Shown: positions 1 to 5,197, counted from the first letter of the stretch. The stretch is DNA of 6,737 nt from an uncultured Lachnospiraceae bacterium (GCA_905233835.1 CAJOGB010000055.1:1-6737); one strand, 5' to 3'. Notes: generated from the letters alone by a model not told the origin. Translations and numbers: made by a program.

Positions 1-2
1 CT

Positions 3-326
3 GATGCAGTAAATAATGAAGATTATTATAAAACTATTGAAAAAATGTTTATTACGTTCAAAGCTAATGGAAGTTACTACAATTCAACTGAATTTTTAAA
101 AGATCTTCTTAATAAAATTCAAAGTGCAAAATTTTCTGCAAAACTCGCAAGGGATGAAATTGATTTTGAACGCAGGATGCAGCAAATTAATGTTATAGAT
201 GAATGTGCTAGGGCATTAGATGAGCATAAAGGCAAGGTATCTAAATTAGAGCAACTTTATAGGCACGGTTTTAATCTTAATTCAGCATCCTCTCTATCCT
301 TTTTTGCCTTTTCAAAATACGGATAA
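3..326 (+). CDS. 3' part of an unknown charged, helical protein (5' end outside window)
   Basis: The frame is open from the left edge of the window (DAVNNEDYYKTIEKM...) to a TAA at 324-326, about 107 residues. The first internal ATG at 45 has no Shine-Dalgarno sequence, so it is probably not the start and the gene begins outside the window. The body is rich in K, E, R and L, with an alternating pattern around RDEIDFERRMQQ and DEHKGKVSKLEQL that suggests a helical or coiled-coil segment. No catalytic motif is visible and I do not recognise the family. The last ~20 residues (NLNSASSLSFFAFSKYG) are Ser/Phe-rich and lie antisense to the start of the minus-strand gene at 257-379. They look like read-through into foreign sequence rather than native protein. 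The base composition is AT-rich compared with the housekeeping genes to the right, consistent with an acquired or decaying segment. Confidence 0.5.
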   Translation, partial: DAVNNEDYYKTIEKMFITFKANGSYYNSTEFLKDLLNKIQSAKFSAKLARDEIDFERRMQQINVIDECARALDEHKGKVSKLEQLYRHGFNLNSASSLSFFAFSKYG

Positions 327-379
327 AACTGTTTGCAAATCTCATCTACAGATTTAACCTTCTCTTCCAATTCGCTCAT
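257..379 (-). CDS. Small 40-residue charged protein, possibly a 3'-truncated gene
   Basis: Reading the minus strand from the ATG at 379-377 gives MSELEEKVKSVDEICKQFYP and then a K/E/D-rich stretch ending in RLKPCL, with TAA at 259-257. A Shine-Dalgarno-like AAAGGA lies nine to ten bases upstream of the ATG. A good promoter lies further upstream (TTGACG, 17 bases, TAGATT with an extended TGn). The N-terminus looks genuine: hydrophilic, helical and with ordinary codon use. The C-terminus ends within the overlap with the plus-strand fragment at 3-326, so the gene may have lost its 3' part at a rearrangement. Alternatively it is an intact microprotein. No family is recognised. It is divergent from the Cro/CI-type regulator at 544, an arrangement in which the regulator often controls its neighbour; that role is inferred. 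Confidence 0.45.
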   Translation of the reverse strand: MSELEEKVKSVDEICKQFYPYFEKAKKDREDAELRLKPCL

Positions 380-415
380 GTATTTCAATCCTTTATCATT
401 TTTCAAATATGATTA

Positions 416-431
416 TTAGTTTATAAACTAA
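416..431. promoter_or_regulatory. Perfect 16-base palindrome, candidate operator
   Basis: TTAGTTTATAAACTAA is a perfect palindrome with no spacer (TTAGTTTA and its complement TAAACTAA). It lies just downstream of the predicted transcription start of the minus-strand gene, between its promoter and its ribosome site. Perfect symmetry of this length at that position fits the binding site of a dimeric repressor. The obvious candidate is the small Cro/CI-type protein encoded at 544-750. The binding partner is inferred. Confidence 0.4.
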
Positions 432-439
432 CATCTATT

Positions 440-468
440 AATCTATCACAAACACTACCTAGCGTCAA
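440..468 (-). promoter_or_regulatory. Promoter of the small minus-strand gene
   Basis: On the minus strand the -35 box is TTGACG (468-463), followed by a 17-base spacer and a -10 box TAGATT (445-440). The -10 is preceded by TG one base upstream, an extended -10. The predicted start is near 433, about 54 bases before the ATG at 379. This is a close sigma-A-type match. The call is by eye and has not been tested. Confidence 0.5.
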
Positions 469-486
469 CGCACGGTATGTTGGCGC
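462..486. promoter_or_regulatory. Inverted repeat overlapping the minus-strand -35 box
   Basis: GCGTCAAC (462-469) and GTTGGCGC (479-486) are inverted arms separated by nine bases. One position differs in the DNA but would form a G-U pair in RNA. The left arm contains the minus-strand -35 box (TTGACG on that strand). The repeat lies upstream of the regulator's -10 box, so it could be an operator that acts on both divergent transcripts. It is locally GC-rich inside an AT-rich gap. It has no trailing T-run and is not a good terminator. Confidence 0.35.
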
Positions 487-489
487 AAG

Positions 490-518
490 TTATATTAGGG
501 AAGGTTTATTTTTATAAT
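490..518 (+). promoter_or_regulatory. Likely promoter of the Cro/CI-type regulator
   Basis: A perfect -10 box TATAAT lies at 513-518, about 26 bases before the ATG at 544. At a 17-base spacing the -35 position reads TTATAT, a poor match to TTGACA. A weak -35 would fit a gene whose expression is low or needs activation. The -10 is convincing and the rest is tentative. Confidence 0.35.
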
Positions 519-543
519 TCTTTGAGGAAAAGGAGATTTGAAA

Positions 544-750
544 ATGTTGCAACTTCGAATTGATGAGATTCTTGAAGAACAGGGCAAAACAAAATATTGG
601 CTGAATAAGAAAATGGACAATATGTGTTATCGAAATTTCAACAATTTGATTTCTAACAACACCGTTTCTATACGGTTTGACACACTCGATCGCTTATCAA
701 AAGCGCTCGGCGTTTCAGTTGGAGAATTATTTCGAGAAGTCAACGACTAA
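544..750 (+). CDS. Small Cro/CI-type helix-turn-helix regulator
   Basis: This 68-residue protein is a single DNA-binding domain of the Cro/CI (XRE, HTH_26-like) type. MLQLRIDEIL forms helix 1. TKYWLNKKMDN followed by RNFNNLISNNT spans helices 2 and 3, the helix-turn-helix (about residues 16-40). TLDRLSKALGVSVGELF is the typical family end. It has no sensor or dimerisation extension, as is usual for the short members. I chose the ATG at 544 because the ribosome site (AGGAG at 531-535) is eight bases upstream of it. A TTG at 538 is in frame but only two bases from that site. The gene sits 79 bases upstream of two membrane-protein genes in the same direction and diverges from the small gene at 257-379. 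The two dyads at 416-486 are candidate binding sites. Transcriptional regulation is secure from the fold; the targets are inferred. Confidence 0.85.
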   Translation: MLQLRIDEILEEQGKTKYWLNKKMDNMCYRNFNNLISNNTVSIRFDTLDRLSKALGVSVGELFREVND

Positions 751-770
751 TTCTTTCAGAACAATTTCAA

Positions 771-803
771 TTTGGAATCAATATTTGATTTCAGCTTTCC
801 AAA
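771..803. repeat. Nested inverted repeats in the regulator-membrane gene gap
   Basis: The 79-base gap between the regulator and the zinc-ribbon membrane gene holds two dyads. AATCAA-TAT-TTGATT lies at 776-790. An outer pair TTTGGAA (771-777) and TTCCAAA (797-803) encloses most of it. No T-run follows, so it is not an intrinsic terminator. It could be an operator or an RNA hairpin just upstream of the ribosome site at 814-820. In AT-rich DNA repeats of this size can arise by chance. Confidence 0.3.
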
Positions 804-829
804 AATAATATTGAGAGGAGTATGTAATT

Positions 830-1399
830 ATGGATTCATACGAATACGCATTAGCAGGCGCAATTGGCGTTTGGGTATTTGTTGTTATTGCAATCGCTAT
901 TCTTTTAGTAGTTGCAAGCTGCAAAATCTTTGTGAAAATGGGAAGAAAATGGTGGGAAGCAATCATTCCTTTCTATAATGCTTACGTAATGGCAGAGATG
1001 ATATTCGGAAACGGATTATGGTTCTTATGTTCCTTCGCTTCCGTTATCCCGGTTGTAGGATATATCGTTATTCTTCTTTACACCCTTATTTCATGCTTAC
1101 GTTTATCTAATTCCTTCAAGAAGGGAACCGGATTCGGAATCGGACTTTTCTTCTTATCTCCGATTTTCATGTTAATCCTTGCTTTCGGTGATGCTGAATA
1201 TGAACCGCTTGCACCCTTTGAAATCTCACATCCGTTTGATTTCAATCCTGCAGGTTACACCGATGCTACTTACACAGACGTAAACACTTCTGCTTCTTCT
1301 ACAGAAGCATCTTCTGAAAAGGTATTCTGCACAAACTGCGGAACAAAATTACAGGAAGGTCAGGACTTTTGCCCGAACTGCGGAACCAAAAGAGCCTAA
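830..1399 (+). CDS. Membrane protein with C-terminal zinc ribbon (DUF5684-like)
   Basis: This 189-residue protein has three parts. Residues 1-120 hold hydrophobic segments at about 11-33, 63-93 and 100-119, with the conserved-looking loop GRKWWEAIIPFYNAYVMAE at 38-56. That loop, together with the later GFGIGLFFLSPIF, resembles the DUF5684 family of uncharacterised bacterial membrane proteins. Residues 121-163 form an acidic, Ser/Thr-rich linker. Residues 164-189 are a zinc ribbon with the pairs CTNC (C167, C170) and CPNC (C181, C184), the form found at the ends of many membrane-anchored Firmicute proteins. The start is supported by AGAGGAG at 814-820, nine bases before the ATG. The stop is 30 bases before the next membrane-protein gene, so the two are probably co-transcribed. 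The biochemical function is unknown; the ribbon suggests protein or nucleic-acid contact on the cytoplasmic side, which is inference. Confidence 0.8.
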   Translation: MDSYEYALAGAIGVWVFVVIAIAILLVVASCKIFVKMGRKWWEAIIPFYNAYVMAEMIFGNGLWFLCSFASVIPVVGYIVILLYTLISCLRLSNSFKKGTGFGIGLFFLSPIFMLILAFGDAEYEPLAPFEISHPFDFNPAGYTDATYTDVNTSASSTEASSEKVFCTNCGTKLQEGQDFCPNCGTKRA

Positions 1400-1429
1400 T
1401 CTATAATAAAAATTAGAGGAGATTTTACA

Positions 1430-1747
1430 ATGGACACAAATCAGACAACAGAAAACCAGGTAGTTGAAGAACAGGTTGTAGAAAACGCTGCTTCTTACGT
1501 AGACATTCAGGAAAACAAAGGCTTGATCACAGCAATCAAAATCTTTATGATCATCTCTTGTGTAGCCAGCGTTTCCGCTTACTGCATTCCACTTATCTGG
1601 ATGCTTCCGATGACAATCATCGCTTTCAAGAAATTCAAAGACGGCAAGCCACTGGGTACCGCATTCAAAGTATTAACACTTCTCTTTGTTAACGTTATCG
1701 CAGGTGTTTTAATGCTTTGCTTAAAGGGTGACAAAGAAGTAGCTTAA
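1430..1747 (+). CDS. Small membrane protein of unknown function
   Basis: This 105-residue protein starts with an acidic, Gln/Val-rich hydrophilic segment (residues 1-30). Hydrophobic stretches follow at about 33-49, 51-66 and 81-98, with a short basic loop FKKFKDGKPLG (residues 66-76) before the last one. There is no signal peptide, cysteine motif or catalytic signature. The ribosome site AGAGGAG (1415-1421) is eight bases before the ATG. The gene follows the zinc-ribbon membrane gene after 30 bases and is followed by a strong terminator, so it ends the transcription unit. The arrangement of helices and the short basic loop resemble small membrane proteins found next to zinc-ribbon proteins in clostridia, but I cannot name a family. 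A partner role for the upstream membrane protein is inferred from position only. Confidence 0.75.
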   Translation: MDTNQTTENQVVEEQVVENAASYVDIQENKGLITAIKIFMIISCVASVSAYCIPLIWMLPMTIIAFKKFKDGKPLGTAFKVLTLLFVNVIAGVLMLCLKGDKEVA

Positions 1748-1773
1748 TTCTTAGTTACACAGTGTAAACCAAC

Positions 1774-1806
1774 AAAAAGAGACGGTTGTAAAACCGTCTC
1801 TTTTTT
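1774..1806. terminator. Bidirectional intrinsic terminator
   Basis: The stem GAGACGGTT (1779-1787) pairs with AACCGTCTC (1792-1800) around a GTAA loop. It is flanked by five A's on the left (1774-1778) and six T's on the right (1801-1806). The T-run ends the plus-strand membrane-gene transcript. On the minus strand the A's become a T-run, so the same hairpin ends the tmRNA transcript just past its 3' end. Strong GC stem and both U-tracts are seen directly. Confidence 0.9.
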
Positions 1807-1808
1807 AG

Positions 1809-2152
1809 TGGACTAGGCGGGAATCGAACCCGCGTCCAAAAACCAATCCCCTGTTCTTCTACGAGTGTAGTTCGTTATCATTTGATTCCCTCCGAGACTA
1901 AGAAACGAACACCTTTGTCCCTTCGGTAGCTTCATAATACGCCTAATAGCTCAAAGCTTTGCTACTATCGTTTCCGGTAAAAGATGAAACCCGTATCTGA
2001 GATCACCGGTTATCTCAGGCGGATTGCTGCTGTAAATTAAGCAGCGTAAGCTAAATTATCTTCAGCGTTTAATTTTAAGTTGGCCATTTAACGCATTACC
2101 ATGCGACTCGCTTCACCAGCTTCAAGATCCCTGTCGAAACCTTTACTAGCCC
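1809..2152 (-). ncRNA. ssrA: Transfer-messenger RNA (tmRNA, ssrA)
   Basis: tmRNA rescues ribosomes stalled on mRNA lacking a stop codon: it enters like alanyl-tRNA and then serves as message for a degradation tag. The 5' end GGGCTAG (2152-2146) pairs with the 3' end CTAGTCC (1816-1810) to make the acceptor stem, with one G-U pair. The discriminator A is at 1809. The T-arm is GCGGG-TTCGATT-CCCGC, and GGTTTCGACAGGGAT near the 5' end is the usual tRNA-like D-loop region. A CGCAT-GGTA-ATGCG hairpin (2105-2092) lies just before the tag frame. A GCTGC...GCAGC stem encloses the tag stop codon, as is common in tmRNAs. The three bases after the discriminator read CTA, so the terminal CCA must be added enzymatically. 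The gene is downstream of smpB, the known Firmicute order, with its own promoter at 2217-2189 and a shared terminator at 1774-1806. The length of 344 bases is normal for one-piece tmRNA. Confidence 0.96.
2037..2084 (-). other. tmRNA tag-peptide reading frame
   Basis: The resume codon is GCC at 2084-2082. The frame reads ANLKLNAEDNLAYAA and stops at TAA (2039-2037). With the alanine carried by the tmRNA the full tag is (A)ANLKLNAEDNLAYAA. The hydrophobic end in YAA is the kind of C-terminus recognised by ClpXP and related proteases. The frame is identified by its place between the CGCAT hairpin and the GCTGC/GCAGC stem and by the typical AN...AA pattern of bacterial tags. Confidence 0.9.
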
Positions 2153-2188
2153 ATGTTTGCACAAACCATATCGGTAAGTGCATATTAG

Positions 2189-2217
2189 AATATAATACAC
2201 AAAGGTAAGTTTTGCAA
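2189..2217 (-). promoter_or_regulatory. Promoter of ssrA
   Basis: On the minus strand TTGCAA (2217-2212), a 17-base spacer and TATATT (2194-2189) form a near-consensus sigma-A promoter. The predicted start near 2182 gives about 30 bases of leader before the mature 5' end at 2152, which RNase P would remove. It lies just after the smpB stop. A small TGAAC-GGAAA-GTTCA hairpin (2232-2218) stands directly before the -35 box, without a U-tract, so read-through from smpB is also possible. Confidence 0.7.
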
Positions 2218-2242
2218 TGAACTTTCCGTTCAATTTTTATGA

Positions 2243-2704
2243 TTATCGAATCATCTGTTTAAACTCTCTTTGCGCTTCTCTCTTTTGATCTTTCGCAGCG
2301 ATATCATTTCGCTTATCGTAGAGTTTCTTACCTTTGGCAAGAGCCACTTTTACCTTTACGCGGCTTCCTTTAAAGTAGACTTCCACAGGAATTAAGGCGT
2401 ATCCTTTTTCCTTAATCTTCTGCTCTAACTTTAGAATCTCGCTTCGATGCATTAAGAGCTTTCTCACACGAAGAGGATCTCTGTTAAAGATGTTTCCCTT
2501 TTCATAAGGAGAGATATGCATCTGATAAACAAAGAGTTCTCCTTTTTCAATACGAAGAAAGGCTTCTTTAATGGAACACTTTCCCATACGAAGGGCTTTT
2601 ACTTCCGTGCCCACCAAAGAGATTCCCGCTTCATAAGTCTCTTCCAAAAAATAGTCATGATATGCTTTTTTGTTATTTGCGATTAGTTTTTGTCCTTCTG
2701 CCAT
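2243..2704 (-). CDS. smpB: SsrA-binding protein SmpB
   Basis: SmpB binds the tRNA-like part of tmRNA and is needed to bring it to stalled ribosomes. The 153-residue protein has the full family layout. An N-terminal KLIANNKKAYHDYFLEETYE is followed by GTEVKALR (residues 32-39), HISPY (63-67) and DPLRVRKLLMH (76-86). Then come the second strand region GYALIPVEVYFKGSRVKV and the signature GKKLYDKR (125-132). The basic C-terminal tail DQKREAQREFKQMIR (139-153) becomes helical in the mRNA channel. Length is normal. The ATG at 2704-2702 has AGGAAAG a few bases upstream. The start lies inside the 3' end of rnr, 32 bases overlapping in another frame, which suggests translational coupling. The tmRNA gene follows directly, so the whole rescue machinery is encoded together. 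Confidence 0.97.
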   Translation of the reverse strand: MAEGQKLIANNKKAYHDYFLEETYEAGISLVGTEVKALRMGKCSIKEAFLRIEKGELFVYQMHISPYEKGNIFNRDPLRVRKLLMHRSEILKLEQKIKEKGYALIPVEVYFKGSRVKVKVALAKGKKLYDKRNDIAAKDQKREAQREFKQMIR

Positions 2705-4805
2705 TTTTCTTTCCTGATTTTGACTTTTTCTTTAAGGCTTCTCTGCCCTTTTTCTTTAATTCTTTCTTCTTTGATACCGGCTTAGCTTTCTTCTTTCCCG
2801 CCAAATCAAAATCGATGGTACGGGTTTCAAAGTCCGCTTTCTTTACAACAATGCGAAGCGGTTCGCCCAAGGTAAAGGTATTTCCGGTTCGCTCTCCGAT
2901 AAGGCAGTAATGCTCCTCATCAAAGTCATAGTAATCGTCATCCAAAGATACAATTGGAATCATACCTTCCACGGTATTTGGAAGTTCTACATAGATACCC
3001 CACTTTGTGATGCCGGAAATGACACCCAAGAATTCCTGATCGATATAAGAAGAAATAAACTGAACCTTCTTTAACTTTTCAACTTCACGCTCCACTTCGT
3101 CCGCACGACGTTCCAATCTGGAAGTTTCCGTAGCTACGACAGAAAGCGTTCCTTCATAATAAGAAAGCTTTTTCTTCTTTAAATCTCCGTGAAGATGTTC
3201 CTTTAAAATACGATGAATCTGTAAATCCGGATATCTTCGAATCGGGGATGTAAAGTGAGTATAATACTTTAACGCCAATCCGAAATGTCCCTCGCACTCC
3301 GTATCGTATTTTGCCTGCTGCATGGAGCGAAGTACCAAACGAGACAACATCTCCTCTTCGGGAGTGCCGGAAATATCTTCCATTAACTTTTGGATTTCCT
3401 TTGGTTCCATTTCATTTGGATCACCCTTTAAACGATGTCCGAAATTACCCATGAAACGATTTAAAGTCTCAATTCTTTCACCGTCGGGAGTTCCGTGAAT
3501 TCGATATAAAAACGGAAGTTCATGTTCAAAGGCAAAACGAGCCACGGTTTCATTTGCAAGAAGCATAAACTCCTCAATCATTCGATTGGAAGTACCTCTT
3601 TCGTAGGGGCGAATCTCCGCCGGACGACCCTTCTCATCTAAAAGAATCACGGTTTCCGGCAAATCAAAATCAATGCTTCCACGTTTATGGCGGCGCTTGT
3701 TTAAAATACCAGCAAGTTCCTCCATCTCTCGAAACATGGGAACCAAGTCTTTGTACTCTTCGATTAAATCCGCATCATTATCCTCTAAAATCCGATTCAC
3801 CAACCTATAGGTCATACGACGTGTGGAATGAATTACGGATTCCGAGATTTTATAATCAATCACCTTTCCCTTCGGATCCACCGTCATGATACAACTCATG
3901 GAAAGGCGATCTTCATCTTCATTTAAAGAACAAATACCGTTGGATAACTCCGTGGGAAGCATGGGAATCACGCGATCCACCAAATAAACGGAGGTGCCTC
4001 TGCGGCGAGCCTCTTCATCCAGTTTTGAGCGCTCCGTAACATAATTGGTCACATCTGCGATATGAACTCCTAAGATGTAGTTCTCTCCTTCTTTATAAAG
4101 AGATACCGCATCATCCAAGTCTTTCGAATCCTCTCCGTCAATGGTTACCATCACTTCTTTACGAAGATCCAAACGTCCCTTAATATCCTTTTTTGAAACC
4201 GGATGATTTACGCTTTCTGCCTCCACCAATACATCAGTAGGAAACTCCGTAGGAATTCCAAAGGTCTTTACAATGGATGTGACATCCACTCCCGGTTCGG
4301 AAGGAAATCCCAAAATCTCAACAACGACGCCCTCCGGTTTATGACGTTTATCACCGTATCCCGTTAAGTAGCAAACTACCTTTTGGTTATGAAGAGCATG
4401 TAAATCCTTTCCCTGAGGAATAAAGATATCACGGGTAATCTTCTTATCATCCGGAACAATAAATCCAAAGTTTCCGGACTTTTGATAGGTACCCACCACC
4501 GTGGTAATCTGATGAGACAAAACCTCCATTACCATGGCTTCGGTACGTTTCCCTTCTCTGCCCTTAATGGTCTGAATGCGAACCACATCCTGATGGAATG
4601 CACTTCCCACAAACTCCTCAGGCACAAAGAAGTCCTCTTCCAATCCTTCCACTTCCACGAATCCAAAGCCTCTTGGGTTTGAAATAAAGGTTCCTTCGTA
4701 CTGTTTGGACTTCTTTTCTTTCAAAACTTCCTTTTCTTTTCCCTTTGAAGTTTTAACTTCCTTTACAATTTTGCTATTCTTCTTGTCCTTTTTAATCTTA
4801 GACAT
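2673..4805 (-). CDS. rnr: Ribonuclease R (3'-5' exoribonuclease)
   Basis: RNase R degrades structured RNA from the 3' end and, with tmRNA-SmpB, removes mRNA from stalled ribosomes. The 710 residues show the full architecture. There is a lysine-rich N-terminus (1-34). Two cold-shock domains follow, with RGFGFVEVEG at 45-54 and GNFGFIVPDD at 111-120. The RNB catalytic core has TIDGEDSKDLDDAV (221-234), whose D223, D229, D231 and D232 match the four metal-binding aspartates of the RNase II/R family. HFTSPIRRYPDL is at 517-528. The S1 domain begins at LGVISGITKWGIYVELP (593-609). A lysine-rich tail (671-710) corresponds to the region that in E. coli supports tmRNA-SmpB recruitment. No key residue is missing. 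AAAGGAT lies just before the ATG at 4805. The gene overlaps smpB and follows secG after a hairpin terminator, so expression probably relies on read-through. Confidence 0.96.
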   Translation of the reverse strand: MSKIKKDKKNSKIVKEVKTSKGKEKEVLKEKKSKQYEGTFISNPRGFGFVEVEGLEEDFFVPEEFVGSAFHQDVVRIQTIKGREGKRTEAMVMEVLSHQITTVVGTYQKSGNFGFIVPDDKKITRDIFIPQGKDLHALHNQKVVCYLTGYGDKRHKPEGVVVEILGFPSEPGVDVTSIVKTFGIPTEFPTDVLVEAESVNHPVSKKDIKGRLDLRKEVMVTIDGEDSKDLDDAVSLYKEGENYILGVHIADVTNYVTERSKLDEEARRRGTSVYLVDRVIPMLPTELSNGICSLNEDEDRLSMSCIMTVDPKGKVIDYKISESVIHSTRRMTYRLVNRILEDNDADLIEEYKDLVPMFREMEELAGILNKRRHKRGSIDFDLPETVILLDEKGRPAEIRPYERGTSNRMIEEFMLLANETVARFAFEHELPFLYRIHGTPDGERIETLNRFMGNFGHRLKGDPNEMEPKEIQKLMEDISGTPEEEMLSRLVLRSMQQAKYDTECEGHFGLALKYYTHFTSPIRRYPDLQIHRILKEHLHGDLKKKKLSYYEGTLSVVATETSRLERRADEVEREVEKLKKVQFISSYIDQEFLGVISGITKWGIYVELPNTVEGMIPIVSLDDDYYDFDEEHYCLIGERTGNTFTLGEPLRIVVKKADFETRTIDFDLAGKKKAKPVSKKKELKKKGREALKKKSKSGKKNGRRTKTNRK

Positions 4806-4816
4806 AATATCCTTTC

Positions 4817-4850
4817 AAAAAAATAAAGCCACCGATCATCGGTGGCTTTA
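4817..4850 (-). terminator. Hairpin terminator or attenuator between secG and rnr
   Basis: A 13-base perfect inverted repeat (4850-4838 with 4836-4824, one central base) has the GC core GCCACCGAT and ATCGGTGGC. It is followed on the minus strand by seven T's (4823-4817). It has all marks of an intrinsic terminator for the secG transcript. The rnr ribosome site starts only about five bases after the T-run, so the hairpin also forms the 5' leader of rnr. Confidence 0.85.
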
Positions 4851-4864
4851 AAACAAATTCAAAC

Positions 4865-5107
4865 TTAAAATACGCTTAAGTTTAACACTGCTGCAAGGAT
4901 GAAAAATACAACAACAAGTGCTGCCGTACCCTTTACCAGCATTCCCTCACGAGAACGACCTTTATTCTTTGACCAATAGCTTTCAATGTTCTGTCCGCCG
5001 ATGGTACCGAGTCCCTGCTGCTTACCTTCCTGTAAAAGAATGATTACAGTAAGAGCCACACATACGATTATAAAGAAAATTGTAAGAACCAACTTTAATG
5101 TTTCCAT
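4865..5107 (-). CDS. secG: Preprotein translocase subunit SecG
   Basis: SecG is the small accessory subunit of the SecYEG export channel in the cytoplasmic membrane. The 80-residue protein has two membrane helices (about 4-25 and 59-78). Between them is the family signature ILLQEGKQQGLGTIGG (residues 23-38), followed by YWSKNKGRSREGMLVK (44-59), which is highly characteristic of Firmicute SecG. Length is normal. A perfect AGGAGGA (5121-5115) stands eight bases before the ATG. It follows citrate synthase after 90 bases and has its own promoter. It precedes rnr with a terminator in between; secG next to rnr-smpB-ssrA is the order known from Bacillus subtilis, apart from yvaK, which is absent here. 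Confidence 0.95.
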   Translation of the reverse strand: METLKLVLTIFFIIVCVALTVIILLQEGKQQGLGTIGGQNIESYWSKNKGRSREGMLVKGTAALVVVFFILAAVLNLSVF

Positions 5108-5128
5108 TTTGTTATCCTCCTAATTATA

Positions 5129-5144
5129 TCGCGTTTTTTCGCGA
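5129..5144 (-). repeat. Short GC hairpin at the 5' end of the secG leader
   Basis: TCGCG and CGCGA are perfect arms around six A's on the minus strand. The stem stands out in an AT-rich leader and ends just before the AGGAGGA ribosome site. A hairpin at the extreme 5' end often stabilises mRNA; that role here is inferred. On the plus strand the loop is T-rich, but no T-run follows the stem, so it is not a terminator. Confidence 0.4.
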
Positions 5145-5151
5145 CTGTACA

Positions 5152-5180
5152 AATATATCACAACCAAATGAAAATGGCAA
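5152..5180 (-). promoter_or_regulatory. Promoter of secG
   Basis: The minus strand has TTGCCA (5180-5175), a 17-base spacer and TATATT (5157-5152) with TG one base upstream of the -10. The predicted start is near 5145. That places a TCGCG-A6-CGCGA hairpin (5144-5129) at the very 5' end of the transcript, about eight bases before the ribosome site. No clear terminator separates this promoter from citrate synthase, so some read-through from that gene is likely. Confidence 0.65.
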
Positions 5181-5197
5181 GTTTTTCTTCAAAGCCC

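Noticed and set aside
538..543. TTG start for the Cro/CI-type regulator
   Set aside because: Only two bases separate it from the AGGAG site; the ATG at 544 is at normal spacing.
778..978. Overlapping frames on both strands at the start of the zinc-ribbon membrane gene
   Set aside because: They lack ribosome sites and are out-of-frame shadows of the 830-1399 gene.
1..1830. Integrated element with its attachment site at the 3' end of ssrA
   Set aside because: ssrA is a known integration target, but I found no integrase and no second copy of the ssrA 3' end to the left.
1806..1845. Standalone tRNA gene suggested by the T-arm and acceptor sequence
   Set aside because: There is no anticodon arm nearby; the acceptor partner lies 330 bases away at 2146-2152, which makes it the tmRNA 3' half.
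2662..2910. Plus-strand Phe-rich frame
   Set aside because: It is the antisense of the lysine-rich RNase R tail, a compositional artefact.
4482..4682. Plus-strand frame inside rnr
   Set aside because: It is antisense to the cold-shock domains and has no ribosome site.
5127..5156. Second secG promoter with TATAAT just before the ribosome site
   Set aside because: The -10 box abuts AGGAGG, so transcription would begin within or after the ribosome site; the TTGCCA/TATATT promoter upstream fits better.
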